Assembly: GCF_023159225.1 (NCBI RefSeq) | Contig: NC_063170.1 | Coordinates: 24,206,301-24,270,300 of the forward strand | From: Perognathus longimembris pacificus | Lineage: Eukaryota > Chordata > Mammalia > Rodentia > Heteromyidae | Direction of reading: 5' to 3' | Length of the DNA: 64,000 nucleotides | Shown here: piece after piece, positions 46,098 through 56,405 of the stretch | Layout of the letters: the number at the start of each line of letters is the position of its first letter | Position numbering within the stretch: the stretch's first letter is position 1 | Program-made: the position numbers and the translations under genes | The notes under the pieces: generated by a model | Seen by the model: only the letters and a program-made list of their open reading frames with translations | Told to the model about the DNA's origin: nothing | Database searches by the model: none

Positions 46098-46279
46098 AGG
46101 GGATATTCTCTTAGATGTTTACTCCAGTTACAGCTGACTTTGAGTCTTCTGAAATTGATTTAGGGACACAGTAATTTAAGACCAAAGTCCTTAAAATTGG
46201 ATAGGTGGCCCTACCAAATGTAGCAAATCTTTTCCTGTCTACTTTGCTTGTAATTCTACTTCTCCTACTCCAAGTCCCA

Positions 46280-46390
46280 ATACTCTCTAATAAAAATATT
46301 GAGTCACTTATAATATGCAACATACCATGCTTTACATATTTATTCTCTCTTTAATGCATTTGAATGTTCATTCTATAGAAGCTGAGACTT
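46280..46390 (-). mobile_element. MIR SINE relic
   Basis: ACTTATAATATGCAACATAC CATGCTTTACATATTTATTC, then TTTAATGCATTTGAATG and GAAGCTGAGACTTGACTG match reverse MIR order. A forward L2/MIR-like tail (AGTGCCTGATTTAAGATAGG) follows at 46415-46455. Confidence 0.4.
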
Positions 46391-46459
46391 GACTGTTAAC
46401 ATCTCTAACACTCTAGTGCCTGATTTAAGATAGGTACTTAGTAATGATGGGCCAGTAAA

Positions 46460-47265
46460 ATTCATCTATTTGTTTCTGGATATTCTTGGTAATTCTATAG
46501 CCATACTCCTTGATGGCTTTCCATCATTAGAAAAGAAGTGGAAGAGGAGGCTGCTGTTGGCATAGCAGCTGCTAAATTGGGGAGGGAGGACAGCAGCATC
46601 TGCATTACTCAAACACAGAGCATCCCTGGGGAGAGGGTAACCCCAGGGCTCTGCAGGTCTTTTCAATATTGTGGATTAAATGAACTGTGAAATATTGGTT
46701 TATTAGAAGAGCTTGAGTTTGTTTCTGAGACCTTGAATTGTGTCTGTTCTAGACAGCTAAGGCATAGCAGAGTGGAACTTGTGTAGTGTCCAGTGAGCTA
46801 ACAGGAATCTCCACCATCATTTGGGGATCTGTCTTCAAAGTCCCTTCTTAGGTCTGCTCCAAGCCTTGTAACCCTCTTGTGGTAGAGGGCATGGAAAAAG
46901 ATGGGTTTACAGATGGTTTAAAAAAAAAGTGAATAGAAATCTCCTATAGCACTGAGTACAGAGAAACTTAACAAATGGTTTTTAGCAGATTGGTTGTGGG
47001 TCATAGGATTTTGGATTAAAACAAATGACATTAGCAGACATTAGCAGATTTCTATGGGACGGGAGGAAAAACGTAGCTCAGATGTACAGATATGTGCAAT
47101 GCAGTTTCAGGGCATGTGCTTCCATGCCTACATCTGCAAGCTAGGAAGCCGAGAGCCTCTAAGGTTCATGAGGGGACCTGCCTTTCTCTGAGAAGTGCTG
47201 AAGCCCATATGTCATGATGAATTCTTATAGTGAGTGGAGAGGGAGTTTCCGTTGCCTATTTCTTT
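46460..47265. other. Unique sequence
   Basis: Nothing recognised. Confidence 0.4.
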
Positions 47266-47500
47266 CTTTTTTTGGTCAGTCATGGGGCTTGAACTTAGGG
47301 CCTGAGAGCTGTCCCTGAGCTCTTTTGCTCAAGTCTAGCACTCTACCGCTTTGGGCCACAATTCTACTTCTGGTTTTCCGGTGGTTAATTGGAGATAAGA
47401 GTTTCATGAGCTTTCCTACTCAGGCTGGCTCTCAACTGTGATCCTCAGATCTCAGCCTCCTGAGTAGCTAGGATATGATGAGACACTGGCACCCAACTGG
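47266..47500 (-). mobile_element. 7SL-head/Geo-tail SINE, full length
   Basis: Plus-strand order: GGTCAGTCATGGGGCTTGAA, CTCAAGTCTAGCACTCTACC, GTGGTTAATTGGAGATAAGA, ATCTCAGCCTCCTGAGTAGC. The head is slightly truncated or diverged at its 5' end (GGATATGATGAGACACTGG). Confidence 0.85.
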
Positions 47501-47615
47501 GAGCTTCCTAATTCTTAATCATGAGTACCAACCTTCTTTTTGCCTACTACAGATTTGTGATTATGTATGTATGCCCATGACTATACATGTTATGTACATG
47601 GATGGGTGTATATGA

Positions 47616-47617
<2 letters not shown>

Positions 47618-47647
<30 letters not shown>
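47618..47647. repeat. (GT)n microsatellite
   Basis: About 15 perfect GT units. Confidence 0.9.
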
Positions 47648-47649
<2 letters not shown>

Positions 47650-48034
47650 AATGTTCAGGAATGCATGGGATAGTTTTGAGGATATATAATCTTCCAATGG
47701 TTATGTGTTTAAACCTGGGGATGGGTGTGTGAGATACTACATAGGATGGAATTAAAGGAGAAAGGAAAGTAGGGTTTTAGTTTTAGCCATATACAATTAC
47801 ATTTTTTTCATTTCTTTTGCTGACAATATGTATCCATGCATTATGACTGTAGCTTAAAAACTGCAAAAGAAATGATAAATGACACATGAAGTCCATAGTG
47901 ATGACCTGACTGAGATTTTCTTTTCTTCTTTACTCCATTTTCTACTCATCGTAGATGACCTCAATGATAAGCCATTGGGAAGAAACCTAATCACATCCTT
48001 TAGGAATCATGATTTCTCAAATGCCACTGACTTA

Positions 48035-48038
<4 letters not shown>
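47648..48038. other. Unique sequence
   Basis: Nothing recognised. Confidence 0.35.

Positions 48039-48080
<42 letters not shown>
48039..48080. repeat. (CA)n microsatellite
   Basis: About 21 perfect CA units. The His/Thr-rich open frames through it are artefacts. Confidence 0.95.
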
Positions 48081-48082
<2 letters not shown>

Positions 48083-48194
48083 TTTTTCATGCTGTCCCTT
48101 AGGCCTAAAGCCAGTCCTGCCTTCAGTCACCAAATTTTTCTCATCTTTCAAGACCTATCTTGTTAAATCTTGTGAAAATTTTTCTCATTTTTTC

Positions 48195-48320
48195 ATCATC
48201 ATGTCATCCATCCATCCCTCTATCTTCTATCTATTCATCCATCTACCCTTCAGTGAGTACCTATTGCAAGAAAATTAGGTCATACAATTAATACTCTTGT
48301 CTGTTTGGAGATAATATTAT
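48195..48320 (-). mobile_element. Possible L2 3'-end relic with (ATCC)n patch
   Basis: CATCCATCCATCCCTCTATC and TTCATCCATCTACCCTTCAG TGAGTACCTATTGCAAG resemble a reverse L2 tail in which the terminal repeat has become ATCC-rich. Confidence 0.35.
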
Positions 48321-49044
48321 AAAGAGAAGAGAGAATTTTATAATCAAGCAAACAAATGACTGTAAAATTTAAAATAAGTATGGATATGAAGATTCATTCA
48401 TTTTGGAGAAAAGAGAAAATATTTCCATAGACCAGAAAACATTTTCTCAATTATAATATCCTGATTCTAGAATACAGTCACTTCTCCAATTTAACAAATT
48501 GCTTGTCAGCGATGTTGGTCTTTCTCTAAGGTTTGTCCATGAGGCATAAAATGTTTTTATTTTCTAAATCAATAACTAGGAAAGATTATTGCTTTATTCC
48601 TCAGGGATAGCATCTTTAAGATCGAAGCATTAGAAAGAATAACTCCAGTTTTAGAATCTTATGATGGCCACAAGTAAGAAGGATAACATTCTGCAAATCT
48701 TGGAAAATTATGGGATCTTAGAGCTTGAAGAAAGCTTAGAAATTATTGAGGTCATTTTCTATAAATTCTAGAATTTGTCTACCTCAGCCCTAATGCTGAC
48801 CATATGTCTCACTCACACATGACTGTTTCTCTTGGTGAACTTACTGCTTTCTGAGAAAGATTCTTCTTTTAGTTGTCTCTGGTTATTAGACATTACTTCT
48901 TCCTACCAATTTCCTCCCATAAACTTTAATGAAACATAACTTACATTTGTAACTTCTTCCTAGTAATCCAAGGCATGCTCACTGAGAAGGTAAGGAACAG
49001 GTCTTATGTACAGCATAATTAAAATTAAATCAAGCCTTAAATCA
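48321..49044. other. Unique sequence
   Basis: Around 48715, GGGATCTTAGAGCTTGAAGA resembles an old eutherian repeat but is too short to call. Confidence 0.35.
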
Positions 49045-49240
49045 TAAGATTTCAATGATGGCTCCACAAATTAATTGACCTTAGGCAGGTTTTTAATTTC
49101 TAAGCTTCCATTCTCTCAACTCTAAAATATAGCTAGCATCTACCTTGCCAACTGTGGAGAACAATTAGGAAAATGCACATGGAGATATCTAACATATGCA
49201 CATGCTTAGTAGGTGTTCAATAAAGTGGCTTTTCTGTCTC
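49045..49240 (+). mobile_element. MIR SINE
   Basis: TTGACCTTAGGCAGGTTTTT AATTTCTAAGCTTCC, CTCAACTCTAAAATATAGC, ATCTACCTTGCCAACTGTGG, TAGTAGGTGTTCAATAAAG: forward MIR order. Confidence 0.65.
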
Positions 49241-49418
49241 ATTTTCTTTGCTCAAGATGACTAAAAGAACACAAGGACATATGCTAGGGCAAGCAGTAGA
49301 TTTTGCTAGAAGGGACATAAAACTCAAATTATATAAGATATTTACTGTTTATTCAACAGGTAAGTGAAACTAGACAGTGTTAGAATTGGTCAGGCAGCTC
49401 ACTGATTGCATCAAGAAC

Positions 49419-49648
49419 CAGGCACTGATAGCTCATGCCCATAATCCTAGCTTCTTTGGAGGCTGAGATCTGAGGATTGTGGTGGTTTGAAGCCAGCCTG
49501 GGCAGGAAAGTCCATCAGACTCTTCTCTCTAGCAAGCCACCAAAAAGCCACAGTGGAACCATAGCTCAAGTAGTACAAGGCTAGCCTTGAGCAAAGAAGC
49601 TCAGAGACAGCACCCAGGCCCCAACTTCAAGCCCCAGTGTGCATGCAT

Positions 49649-49652
<4 letters not shown>
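49419..49652 (+). mobile_element. 7SL-head/Geo-tail SINE running into a (CA)n tail
   Basis: Head CTCATGCCCATAATCCTAGC, linker CTTCTCTCTAGCAAGCCACC, right monomer AGCTCAAGTAGTACAAGGCT to ACTTCAAGCCCCAGTGTGCA. The A tail has been replaced by GCATGCATGC and CA repeats. Confidence 0.85.

Positions 49653-49703
<51 letters not shown>
49653..49703. repeat. (CA)n microsatellite between two SINEs
   Basis: About 25 perfect CA units linking the tail of one SINE to the head of the next. Confidence 0.95.
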
Positions 49704-49706
<3 letters not shown>

Positions 49707-49964
49707 CCACAGGTAGCTCAAGCCTGTAATCCTAGCTACTCAGGAGGCTGAGATCTGAGGATGGTGGTTTGAAGCCAGTGTGGGCAGGAAATTTTGTAAG
49801 ACTCTTATCTCCAATAAAGTATAGTACTAAAAAAAAACAACAAAAACAAACCAGAAGTAGCTCTGTGGCTCAAGTGGTAGACAGCTAGCTTTGAGCAAAA
49901 GAATCTTAGGGACAGTGCCCAGGCTCTGAGTTCAAGCCCCAGGATCAGCAGCAACAACAACAAT
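49704..49964 (+). mobile_element. 7SL-head/Geo-tail SINE with A-rich linker insertion
   Basis: Head AGCTCAAGCCTGTAATCCTA, CTCAGGAGGCTGAGATCTGA, linker with an extra A/CAA-rich run at 49829-49848, then TCTGTGGCTCAAGTGGTAGA to GTTCAAGCCCCAGGATCAGC and (CAA)n. In tandem with the preceding SINE. Confidence 0.88.
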
Positions 49965-50075
49965 AGAGAGAGAGAGAGAAAGTGAGAGAGAGAAAGTGTG
50001 AGAGAGAGAGAGGAAGTAAGAGAGAGAGAAAGAGAGAGAGAGAGGAAGGAAGGAGAAAGAAACAAAGAAAGAATG
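49965..50075. repeat. (GA)n/GAAA-rich purine tract
   Basis: A plus-strand polypurine run, GAGAGA with AAAG interruptions, then GGAAGGAAGG. It continues the tail of the preceding SINE. Confidence 0.9.
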
Positions 50076-51204
50076 AACGAATAAAAAAAGAAAAACAATG
50101 AATCAGGCTCTATTTCTGTTGTATCTTTAGCATAGTTGTTTTGTTTTCATTTGAGCTTTCTGCAGCATGGAATAAGTGGGCCACTATTGTTCCAGACATA
50201 GAGGAAGAGTTCAAGGTAGAGAGAAGAGTGTGGCATGTGCAAACTCTTTGCTCCCTTTTTGCAGGAAGAAATTAGCATCCTGGGAGCCTCTGGGTAGACA
50301 TTTGCTTACTTGTCATTCTAACCCCTGGGTGCAATGGCCACCCCTCACTGGAGCATAGCCTAGGCAAGGATTGCAGGCAAAAGGAAGGAAGGTGGGAGGC
50401 TATCCTCTAGCCACCTACCCAAGGTGTCACAACAGCTCTCAGGTTTCGCCCAGACTTAGCCTCCCTTGGCCTCTGCACTTTGGAAAATGACTTGCTTTGC
50501 CCCAACCTCCTTTGGTATTCCTGGTTCAGTTAATACGATTGGAACCAGGAGATGGATGAACCACTCTGGGTTTATCCAGGGACTAGTACCACTTCGATCC
50601 ACTGATCCATGAGTATTAAAGATGTTGAGCTTTCTTGTGGGATCAGATCTTAGAAAATATTGGAGGAGCTAGACAAGGAACTCCCTGAAAAGGGAGTTAT
50701 TGGGTCAGATGGAAGTCACTCTCCAGCTCTCCAAATCATATGCATAGGAAAACAAGTCAGAACTCTGGAAAGCCAGAGTGTCCAGTTGCCAGAGTGGGAC
50801 CATATAAGTTTCTGGAATGCTGTTACCTTTCTATGGATGAGCCAGAGTCCCTGTTGGTCAATGCCAGGAGGAAGAGCTATGTGCCAAGGAAAGCTGTGGC
50901 AGCTTGAGCCAGACAATGGTTCTTTCATAGTATCTAGCCATGGTGATCTTAAGGGAATGAGGTCAGAATGGCAGGGATGGGTTCAGTATGGTTTCTCCAT
51001 TTCTAGAATATATCAAAAATACAATAATAAGACTGTGCTCAAATGTACTCTGGTCATTATAAGATGGCATACATTTCTTATTTTAAACAGTTTATTATAG
51101 AGAATCTCTTTTACGGGGGTTCTCTGAGGGTCTATCAGTTGACAGACAATGGCCCTTCTGAAGGTAACTCTAGAGTTCCCATGGGATATGAACATAGGTG
51201 TGTC
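50076..51204. other. Unique sequence containing a long fortuitous open frame
   Basis: An open frame of about 146 codons spans 50660-51100 on the plus strand, but its first codon is TTG at 50660-50662 and the first ATG comes only near 50836. No domain, splice-site context or family resemblance was seen. Nothing else recognised. Confidence 0.45.
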
Positions 51205-51316
51205 TGCCAAGCATGGTGGTGCACACCTGTAATCTCAGCACTCAGGAAGCAGAGGTAGGAGGACTCCAAGCTCAAGGCAGGCTTGGACTATGTAGTGAGA
51301 CCATTAAAAAAAGAAA
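51205..51316 (+). mobile_element. B1-type SINE (7SL-derived)
   Basis: GCCAAGCATGGTGGTGCACA CCTGTAATCTCAGCACTCAG, CAGAGGTAGGAGGACTCC and GGCTTGGACTATGTAGTGAG ACC are a classical B1 monomer. It is closer to mouse-like B1 than the heads of the hybrid SINEs. Confidence 0.88.
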
Positions 51317-51362
51317 TGAAAGGAAGAAAAGAAGAAGGAAAGGAAGGAAGGAAGACATAAAA
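51317..51362. repeat. A/GA-rich tail of the B1
   Basis: Polypurine GAAAGGAAGAAAAGAAGAAG and related units. Confidence 0.8.
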
Positions 51363-52728
51363 AGAGGCTAGCAAAGCAAGGCAAGGAAGAGAGGAACAAA
51401 GCACTGTTTGTTCATAAGCACAAGAACTCACTTCCCTAAAGACTTAAATTGAGTTTGCTTTTGTGTGTCACCAAGGGAAGGAAAGAAATAAACTTTACTT
51501 GTGAGGATAAAAGAGAAGATATGGATGAAGGTAGAAACTAGGTTTCCTCCATCACCTTCCTATACAATCTCCATTCTTCTCTCTCTCTTTTTTTTTTTTA
51601 CTTTCTTTTCAAAACCCCATAAATGGCCCTTTTTCCTGAAGTGTATTTTTTCCTTCGGAGTTAAATCATTTATCTCTGTCATGACGTGTGAATCAGTAAT
51701 GCTGAATAGTGTGTTGGATATTATCTTTGGTGTTTGAAGCACAGGGTGGCTTAGAATAAGTAACACAGGGTCTCCTCTACTCATCTCTGTGTCCGTGTTC
51801 TTTTCTTCTCGGGATAAAAGCCAAGCCTACATTAATCTATATCAAACTGTTTCATGATAACTTGAACAATTAGAAGAAAATGTTATCTAATCACAAAAAT
51901 ATGTTAAATTCCTCCTGTCCTATAAATGATTCTTTTTCTAGTTACAAAGTAGACAGATGATCTATGAGTTGACCCAATTTGCTAGTCCATTTTGGAGCAC
52001 CTAGGATCTATTCTTTAGGGTTATGCCAAAAGGACCTGTGACTTCTTCATGACAAGCTAAGTGCCAAACAAATGTCTTCCTTCTTCCAAAGATACTGTTC
52101 TATTTTCTTATGGAGAAGATGGTATGGGCCAAGCTTAGCAGCAGGAAATTGCTTGACCAGAGGAATTTCCATAGAAGCTTATTTCACAGATTTTTATGGA
52201 CAATATCAGTTTTGATATCAGTTCTAGTTAAAGAAATAGCTTCAATTTGATTTCTAGTCATTATTGTCCAAATGGGAGCATTCAAGAGCCAGGATTTCCT
52301 TATAAAAATTGTAACCCTAGAAAAGCCACATTAAAAAAAAAATCACAGGACTTAAGGGTGTATACAAAACCCAGCATTGTAAATTCCATATTGCTCTGGA
52401 CATGGGGAAACAAGCAGATGGAATATATTGGAAGGGCTGAGGGCACAGATGTCCTCCTGGCATGGGTTCAGAGTGAAAGAAGAAACCTATTTTGTAGTTG
52501 AGTCTCTGACAAGAACCATCCAGATACTTAGAATGCTGAAAACCCAGTGTGGGAGGTTTCAAGAACTGTTTTTCAAGACAATGATTACAACATTCAAGCA
52601 ACAAGTTATTATTTGGGAGCATGCTCTTCTAACCAAAATCCAAATGTGTTGTGAGTGGAAAAAGCTTTGAATAATTGAGTTACAGACTGTCCTTAGGTCT
52701 TCCACTTGCTGTAATGTCGCTCTTGCTG

Positions 52729-52732
<4 letters not shown>
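51363..52732. other. Unique sequence
   Basis: No gene or repeat identified. Short open frames on both strands (for example 52317-52622 -) show no family features. Confidence 0.4.

Positions 52733-52771
<39 letters not shown>
52733..52771. repeat. (CA)n microsatellite
   Basis: About 19 perfect CA units, then GAGAGA. Confidence 0.95.
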
Positions 52772-52774
<3 letters not shown>

Positions 52775-53352
52775 AGAAAAATAGAATTAAAATTATAATC
52801 TAAAAGAGCAAGCTTCCTACTGCAAGTACTTGGTTCCTTACAAGTATTGTCTCTATAATGTTCAATGAACTTGTAACCAATATGTATTGTAAATATTGTT
52901 TTCTTAAGAAGTTGAAAATAAAATTAACTGGTATAGCAAGTTGTAGGGCTCTATTTTTAAGAAAAAAATTGCAAAAATCTAAGTATAACTGGTGTCTAAT
53001 TTCTGCAATAAATGTATACATTCTTACTGCAGAAAGCGTAAGAAAATACAGACAAAGAGGAAAAGTTGAAGTTTTGAGAAATTTTCTGTGAGGAAACAAT
53101 CACAGTTAACATTTGCTAATACACCTTCTCATCATCATTCATGTCATTGCTATTCTTTTTCATATTCCTGTTTTCTCCTTCCTGCAATATCTTAATTCAG
53201 GTTGTCTTTTGTTGATAAATAGAGAATCAGATTGAAAATTTTAATTAAAACCTATATTCAATCTATTATTTAATTAGCCACTATTTGTAAATGGTGTAAT
53301 TATTTTTCTGTATACCAGTGTATGCAATATATCATTCTGTTCACGACTTCTA
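52772..53352. other. Diverged sequence, possible LINE relic
   Basis: At about 53020-53125, CTTACTGCAGAAAGCGTAAG AAAATACAGACAAAG and CAATCACAGTTAACATTTGC resemble the 3' UTR of an old L1-type element. Not certain enough to call separately. Confidence 0.3.
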
Positions 53353-53424
53353 TTAATCTATTCTATTCTATCATCTATAATCTAATCTATTCTATTCTAT
53401 CTATCCATCTAATCTATCTATCTT
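53353..53424. repeat. Degenerate (TCTA)n/(TTCTA)n microsatellite
   Basis: Imperfect ATTCTATTCTATC and ATCTATCTATC units. Confidence 0.8.
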
Positions 53425-53647
53425 TTTGGATTTCTCAGAAGCAAAACTGCTGGAACAGGTGATCTTTCCAAGTTTAACTTTTTTGAGGTATTGCCAAATT
53501 GCCTGCCCAAATTTTATACCCTTTTGACTTCCTTGAACAAGGAATGAAAACGTCTTTCTCCATATGTTCCCTAATGCAGGGCAATATCAGTCCCACTCAC
53601 CTTTGCTAAGCTCAAGTGTCTACAACCACTGTTGTGAAATGCATCGG
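53425..53647 (-). mobile_element. Ancient L1M ORF2 3'-region relic
   Basis: Plus-strand AGAAGCAAAACTGCTGGAAC, TTTTTTGAGGTATTGCCAAA TTGCCTGCCCAAATT and CTCCATATGTTCCCTAATGC are the complement of the L1 ORF2 C-terminal region. An IDL-Geo SINE inserted at its right side. Confidence 0.5.
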
Positions 53648-53662
53648 CTGTAGGTTATTATT

Positions 53663-53874
53663 ATTATTATTTTTTTTTTTTTGGCCAGTCCTGGGCCTTG
53701 AACTCAGGGCCTGAGCACTGTCCCTGGCTTCTTCCCGCTCAAGGCTAGCACTCTGCCACTTGAGCCACAGCGCCGCTTCTGGCCGTTTTCTGTATATGTG
53801 GTGCTGGGGAATCGAACCCAGGGCCTCGTGTATCCGAGGCAGGCACTCTTGCCACTAGGCTATATCCCCAGCCC
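53663..53874 (-). mobile_element. IDL-Geo SINE, probably the youngest copy
   Basis: Full length, with seven CpGs still present (CCCGCTC, CAGCGCCGCTTC, GGCCGTT, AATCGAA, CTCGTG, TCCGAG). Perfect 15-bp target-site duplication CTGTAGGTTATTATT (53648-53662 and 53875-53889). Retained CpGs plus a perfect duplication point to recent insertion. Confidence 0.96.
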
Positions 53875-53889
53875 CTGTAGGTTATTATT

Positions 53890-54925
53890 GAGTTGTACAT
53901 CTTATTACTTGCATAGAACACTGAATTTTCACAACATGAATTTCCGTTTGTTGTATTTGCACTTCTTTATATTTTAACGACATTTTATATTATACCCTGA
54001 AAGCTAGAAGGCCTGGCACTTATCCCAGAATGATACACTCTAAAGGTTTAGTTGCTATTTCCCCTAAGACTCATCTGCAAAATGGGAGCAACTGTAACAT
54101 AACCATCCAATGAGTTCAAGTCAGAAAGACATACTTCATCCCTAACTTCCCAGCCAATGAACCAAATATGTTACCAGAAAGTTTAGGGCAGCTATAAAAC
54201 CACAGTCCTTGCCTCTGGCAAAAGAAGAAATCATGAAAGATGGGAATGTGAGTAAAGATATTAGGAAGTTTATTAGAAAGAAATGTGGTAGAGAAAAAGA
54301 ACATGTGGTATAGACATATCAGAGGGAAACTGGAAGTTTAGCTCAGGTCTTCCATCTTGGCTACCCTTTTCATTACTGAGCTGGGCTGTGGGTTCAATAG
54401 TGAGAATAGTGGGCTTTCTGGCTGGTGGATTTTCTTTCTGTGTCCTGTATGGGATACATCATGTCCCTCCTTATTTCCTCATGTTTTGGTCTTAATATCC
54501 TTTCCTTGCTCTTTTGTAACCCCCTGCTCCTACTTGGTTGTCAGGCAGGTTTTGGTTTATTTGCCAGCTTATTCTGCCATCTGCAAGTTGTATAGGCCCA
54601 GTGACCTCCTAAGTGCACTTCTGAGCATCTGAACACTGTCTTCCTGCCCAAAGCACGAGGGCCATCTCTGTGGCCTGGCCTTCGCAAGTGATTCAGGCTA
54701 GTCTGTCCTTACATCACTTCACTCATCTTTACCCCACAAGAAGCGCAAGAAAGGCTTTTAACCATTTTGTCTCCCACTCTTTCTGCATCTTGAACACATT
54801 GCTTTTCTGTAGTCCCTCTCCCTTTTTCCCTTTTCCCTCACAGCATGCCCATTTTCTTACAGTCTGTGAGTATTATAAGCTACTTTTCCAGTAACCATTA
54901 TTTTGTCCTCTGGTAGCCTCACCAA
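53890..54925. other. Unique sequence
   Basis: No gene or repeat identified. Confidence 0.4.
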
Positions 54926-55080
54926 GTCTGAATAATAATAATAATAAACATATATTATATAACTATTATGTATTACATATATGTCTTTTATATAAAATAT
55001 ATTATGCAAATACATATATATGTATATATGTATCTACATGATATGCACATATGTATATATACATACACACATATATATCA
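54926..55080. repeat. AT-rich low-complexity tract
   Basis: (ATA)n at 54931-54947, then alternating TA/TG/CA steps rich in ATATAT and ACATAT, with many short palindromes. Confidence 0.8.
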
Positions 55081-55219
55081 CTCCATATTGCTGCTTCTCA
55101 GTATTTTATCAGATGGCTCAAGTCAATGAAAGGTCATGAAGACTTATAACCCAAAGTGCATAGTATTTTTAGAAGAGTGATTTTAGAAGAGTGATTCTTT
55201 TCAAAGTGCACTTGATCTT

Positions 55220-55417
55220 TTTTTGGGGGGGGAGCCAGTCTTGAGGATTGAACTCAGGGCCTCACTGTCCCTGAGCTTCTGTTCAAGGCTAGTGCTCTAC
55301 CACTTGGGCCACAGCGCCACTTCCAGCTCTTTGTGTTTATGTAGTATTGAGGAATCGAGCCCAGGACTTCATGCATGCTAGGTAAACAATCTACCACTTA
55401 GCCACATTCCCAGCCTA
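55220..55417 (-). mobile_element. IDL-Geo SINE, full length
   Basis: Plus-strand order: T/G-rich tail (T8 then G8), GCCAGTCTTGAGGATTGAAC, TTCAAGGCTAGTGCTCTACC, TTTGTGTTTATGTAGTATTG, GCCACATTCCCAGCC. An 11-bp target-site duplication CACTTGATCTT (55209-55219 and 55418-55428) is perfect. The tail is unusual in having eight G next to the T run. Confidence 0.92.
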
Positions 55418-55579
55418 CACTTGATCTTAATGGATTCTCTGGCCTATTAGCATCCAAACCACCCCCAGTTCCTCTTTATTACCACTTCCAGATTATTTCT
55501 TTGGTTCCTCAGTATTTTAGAAATTAAACAAAAAAGGTACCCATGTTAGCAACCCTGAGATTCACAAAGACTAATTTAA

Positions 55580-55659
55580 AGCTCTGGAAGTACTCCTGTG
55601 GTGCATGCTTATATTCTTAGTCCTGGAAATACTACTATGGTACATACTTATATTCTTAG
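55580..55659. repeat. Diverged 39-40-bp tandem duplication in a SINE head
   Basis: CTCTGGAAGTACTCCTGTGG TGCATGCTTATATTCTTAGT is followed by CCTGGAAATACTACTATGGT ACATACTTATATTCTTAGC, about 80% alike. Each unit resembles the start of a 7SL-derived SINE head. Confidence 0.7.
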
Positions 55660-55727
55660 CTATTTGGGAAGGGAACACAAGAGGATCTCAGCTGGATAAT
55701 ATCCTATCTCAAAAGCTAAGTAAACCC
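55600..55727 (+). mobile_element. Diverged 7SL/B1-like SINE monomer
   Basis: GGTGCATGCTTATATTCTTA, TAGCTATTTGGGAAGGGAAC and ATCCTATCTCAAAAGC follow the B1-type order without a Geo monomer. Confidence 0.45.
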
Positions 55728-56405
55728 AAGTGCCTCTGTAATCCTATCTACTCAAGAGCTTGATATCGTGTAAGATCAAAGTTTGAAGCCTGGACAGAAT
55801 TCCACCTCAAAAATAACCAGCAAAAAGTAAGGCTGGAGAGGATCACAAGAGCCCAATAGCTATACCCTTATGAACACAAAAGATGATGCTAAGTGAAATG
55901 AACTCCATTTTATGGAAATGATTGTTATATAACAGTTGTAACTACTTTCAACATCCCATGTGTATCTGTAGTTTCTACTATTGATGACGTTCTTGTATCA
56001 CCTTCTTGTGATTGTATCTACACTATCTCTGTAATCTTATCTGAGTGTATGGGAAACAGTGTGTACTGGTATTAGAATTAGGAAACTCAAAGGGAATACC
56101 AAAATTGAGAGACAAAGGGTAAAATAAGAGAAACAACAACAAAAGCAATACTTGCAAAACTGTTTGGTGTAAGTGAACTGAACACCGCAGGGGGGGAAAG
56201 GGGGAGGGGGAGGGGGGTATGAGGGACAAGGTAACAAACAGTACAAGAAATGTATCCAATGCCTAACGTATGAAACTGTAACATCTCTGTACATCAGTTT
56301 TATAATAAAAACTAAAAAAAAAAAAAAAAGGTAAAGCTGGAAGCACGGCTCAAATAGTAGAGTTATTTCCTAGCAATTTAAGAACATAAAGTCATGCCCC
56401 AGTAA
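55728..56405 (+). mobile_element. 7SL/Geo-type SINE split by an L1 insertion
   Basis: The head and linker lie at 55728-55837 (CTGTAATCCTATCTACTCAA, CTCAAAAATAACCAGCAAAA). The right monomer resumes at 56331 (AAAGCTGGAAGCACGGCTCA, AATAGTAGAGTTATTTCC, GTCATGCCCCAGTAAC). The right part is the short form. The L1 at 55838-56330 lies between, so the SINE is the older element. Confidence 0.7.
55838..56330 (+). mobile_element. L1 3' UTR, 5'-truncated, inserted in a SINE
   Basis: CACAAGAGCCCAATAGCTAT, AAGATGATGCTAAGTGAAAT GAACTCCAT, CTATCTCTGTAATCTTATCT GAG, G-rich tract at 56190-56225, AACTGTAACATCTCTGTACA, TTATAATAAAAAC, A17. An 11-bp duplication with one mismatch, GTAAGGCTGGA (55827-55837) and GTAAAGCTGGA (56331-56341), marks the ends. 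Confidence 0.9.

Noticed and set aside
50660..51100. Longest open frame outside repeats (about 146 codons, +)
   Set aside because: The first codon is TTG and the first ATG is near 50836. No domain, signal, splice context or codon pattern supports a gene, and a frame of this size is expected by chance in 64 kb.
50160..51200. Possible LTR retrotransposon piece
   Set aside because: No LTR boundaries, primer-binding site or pol-like motifs were seen, and no second copy lies in the window.
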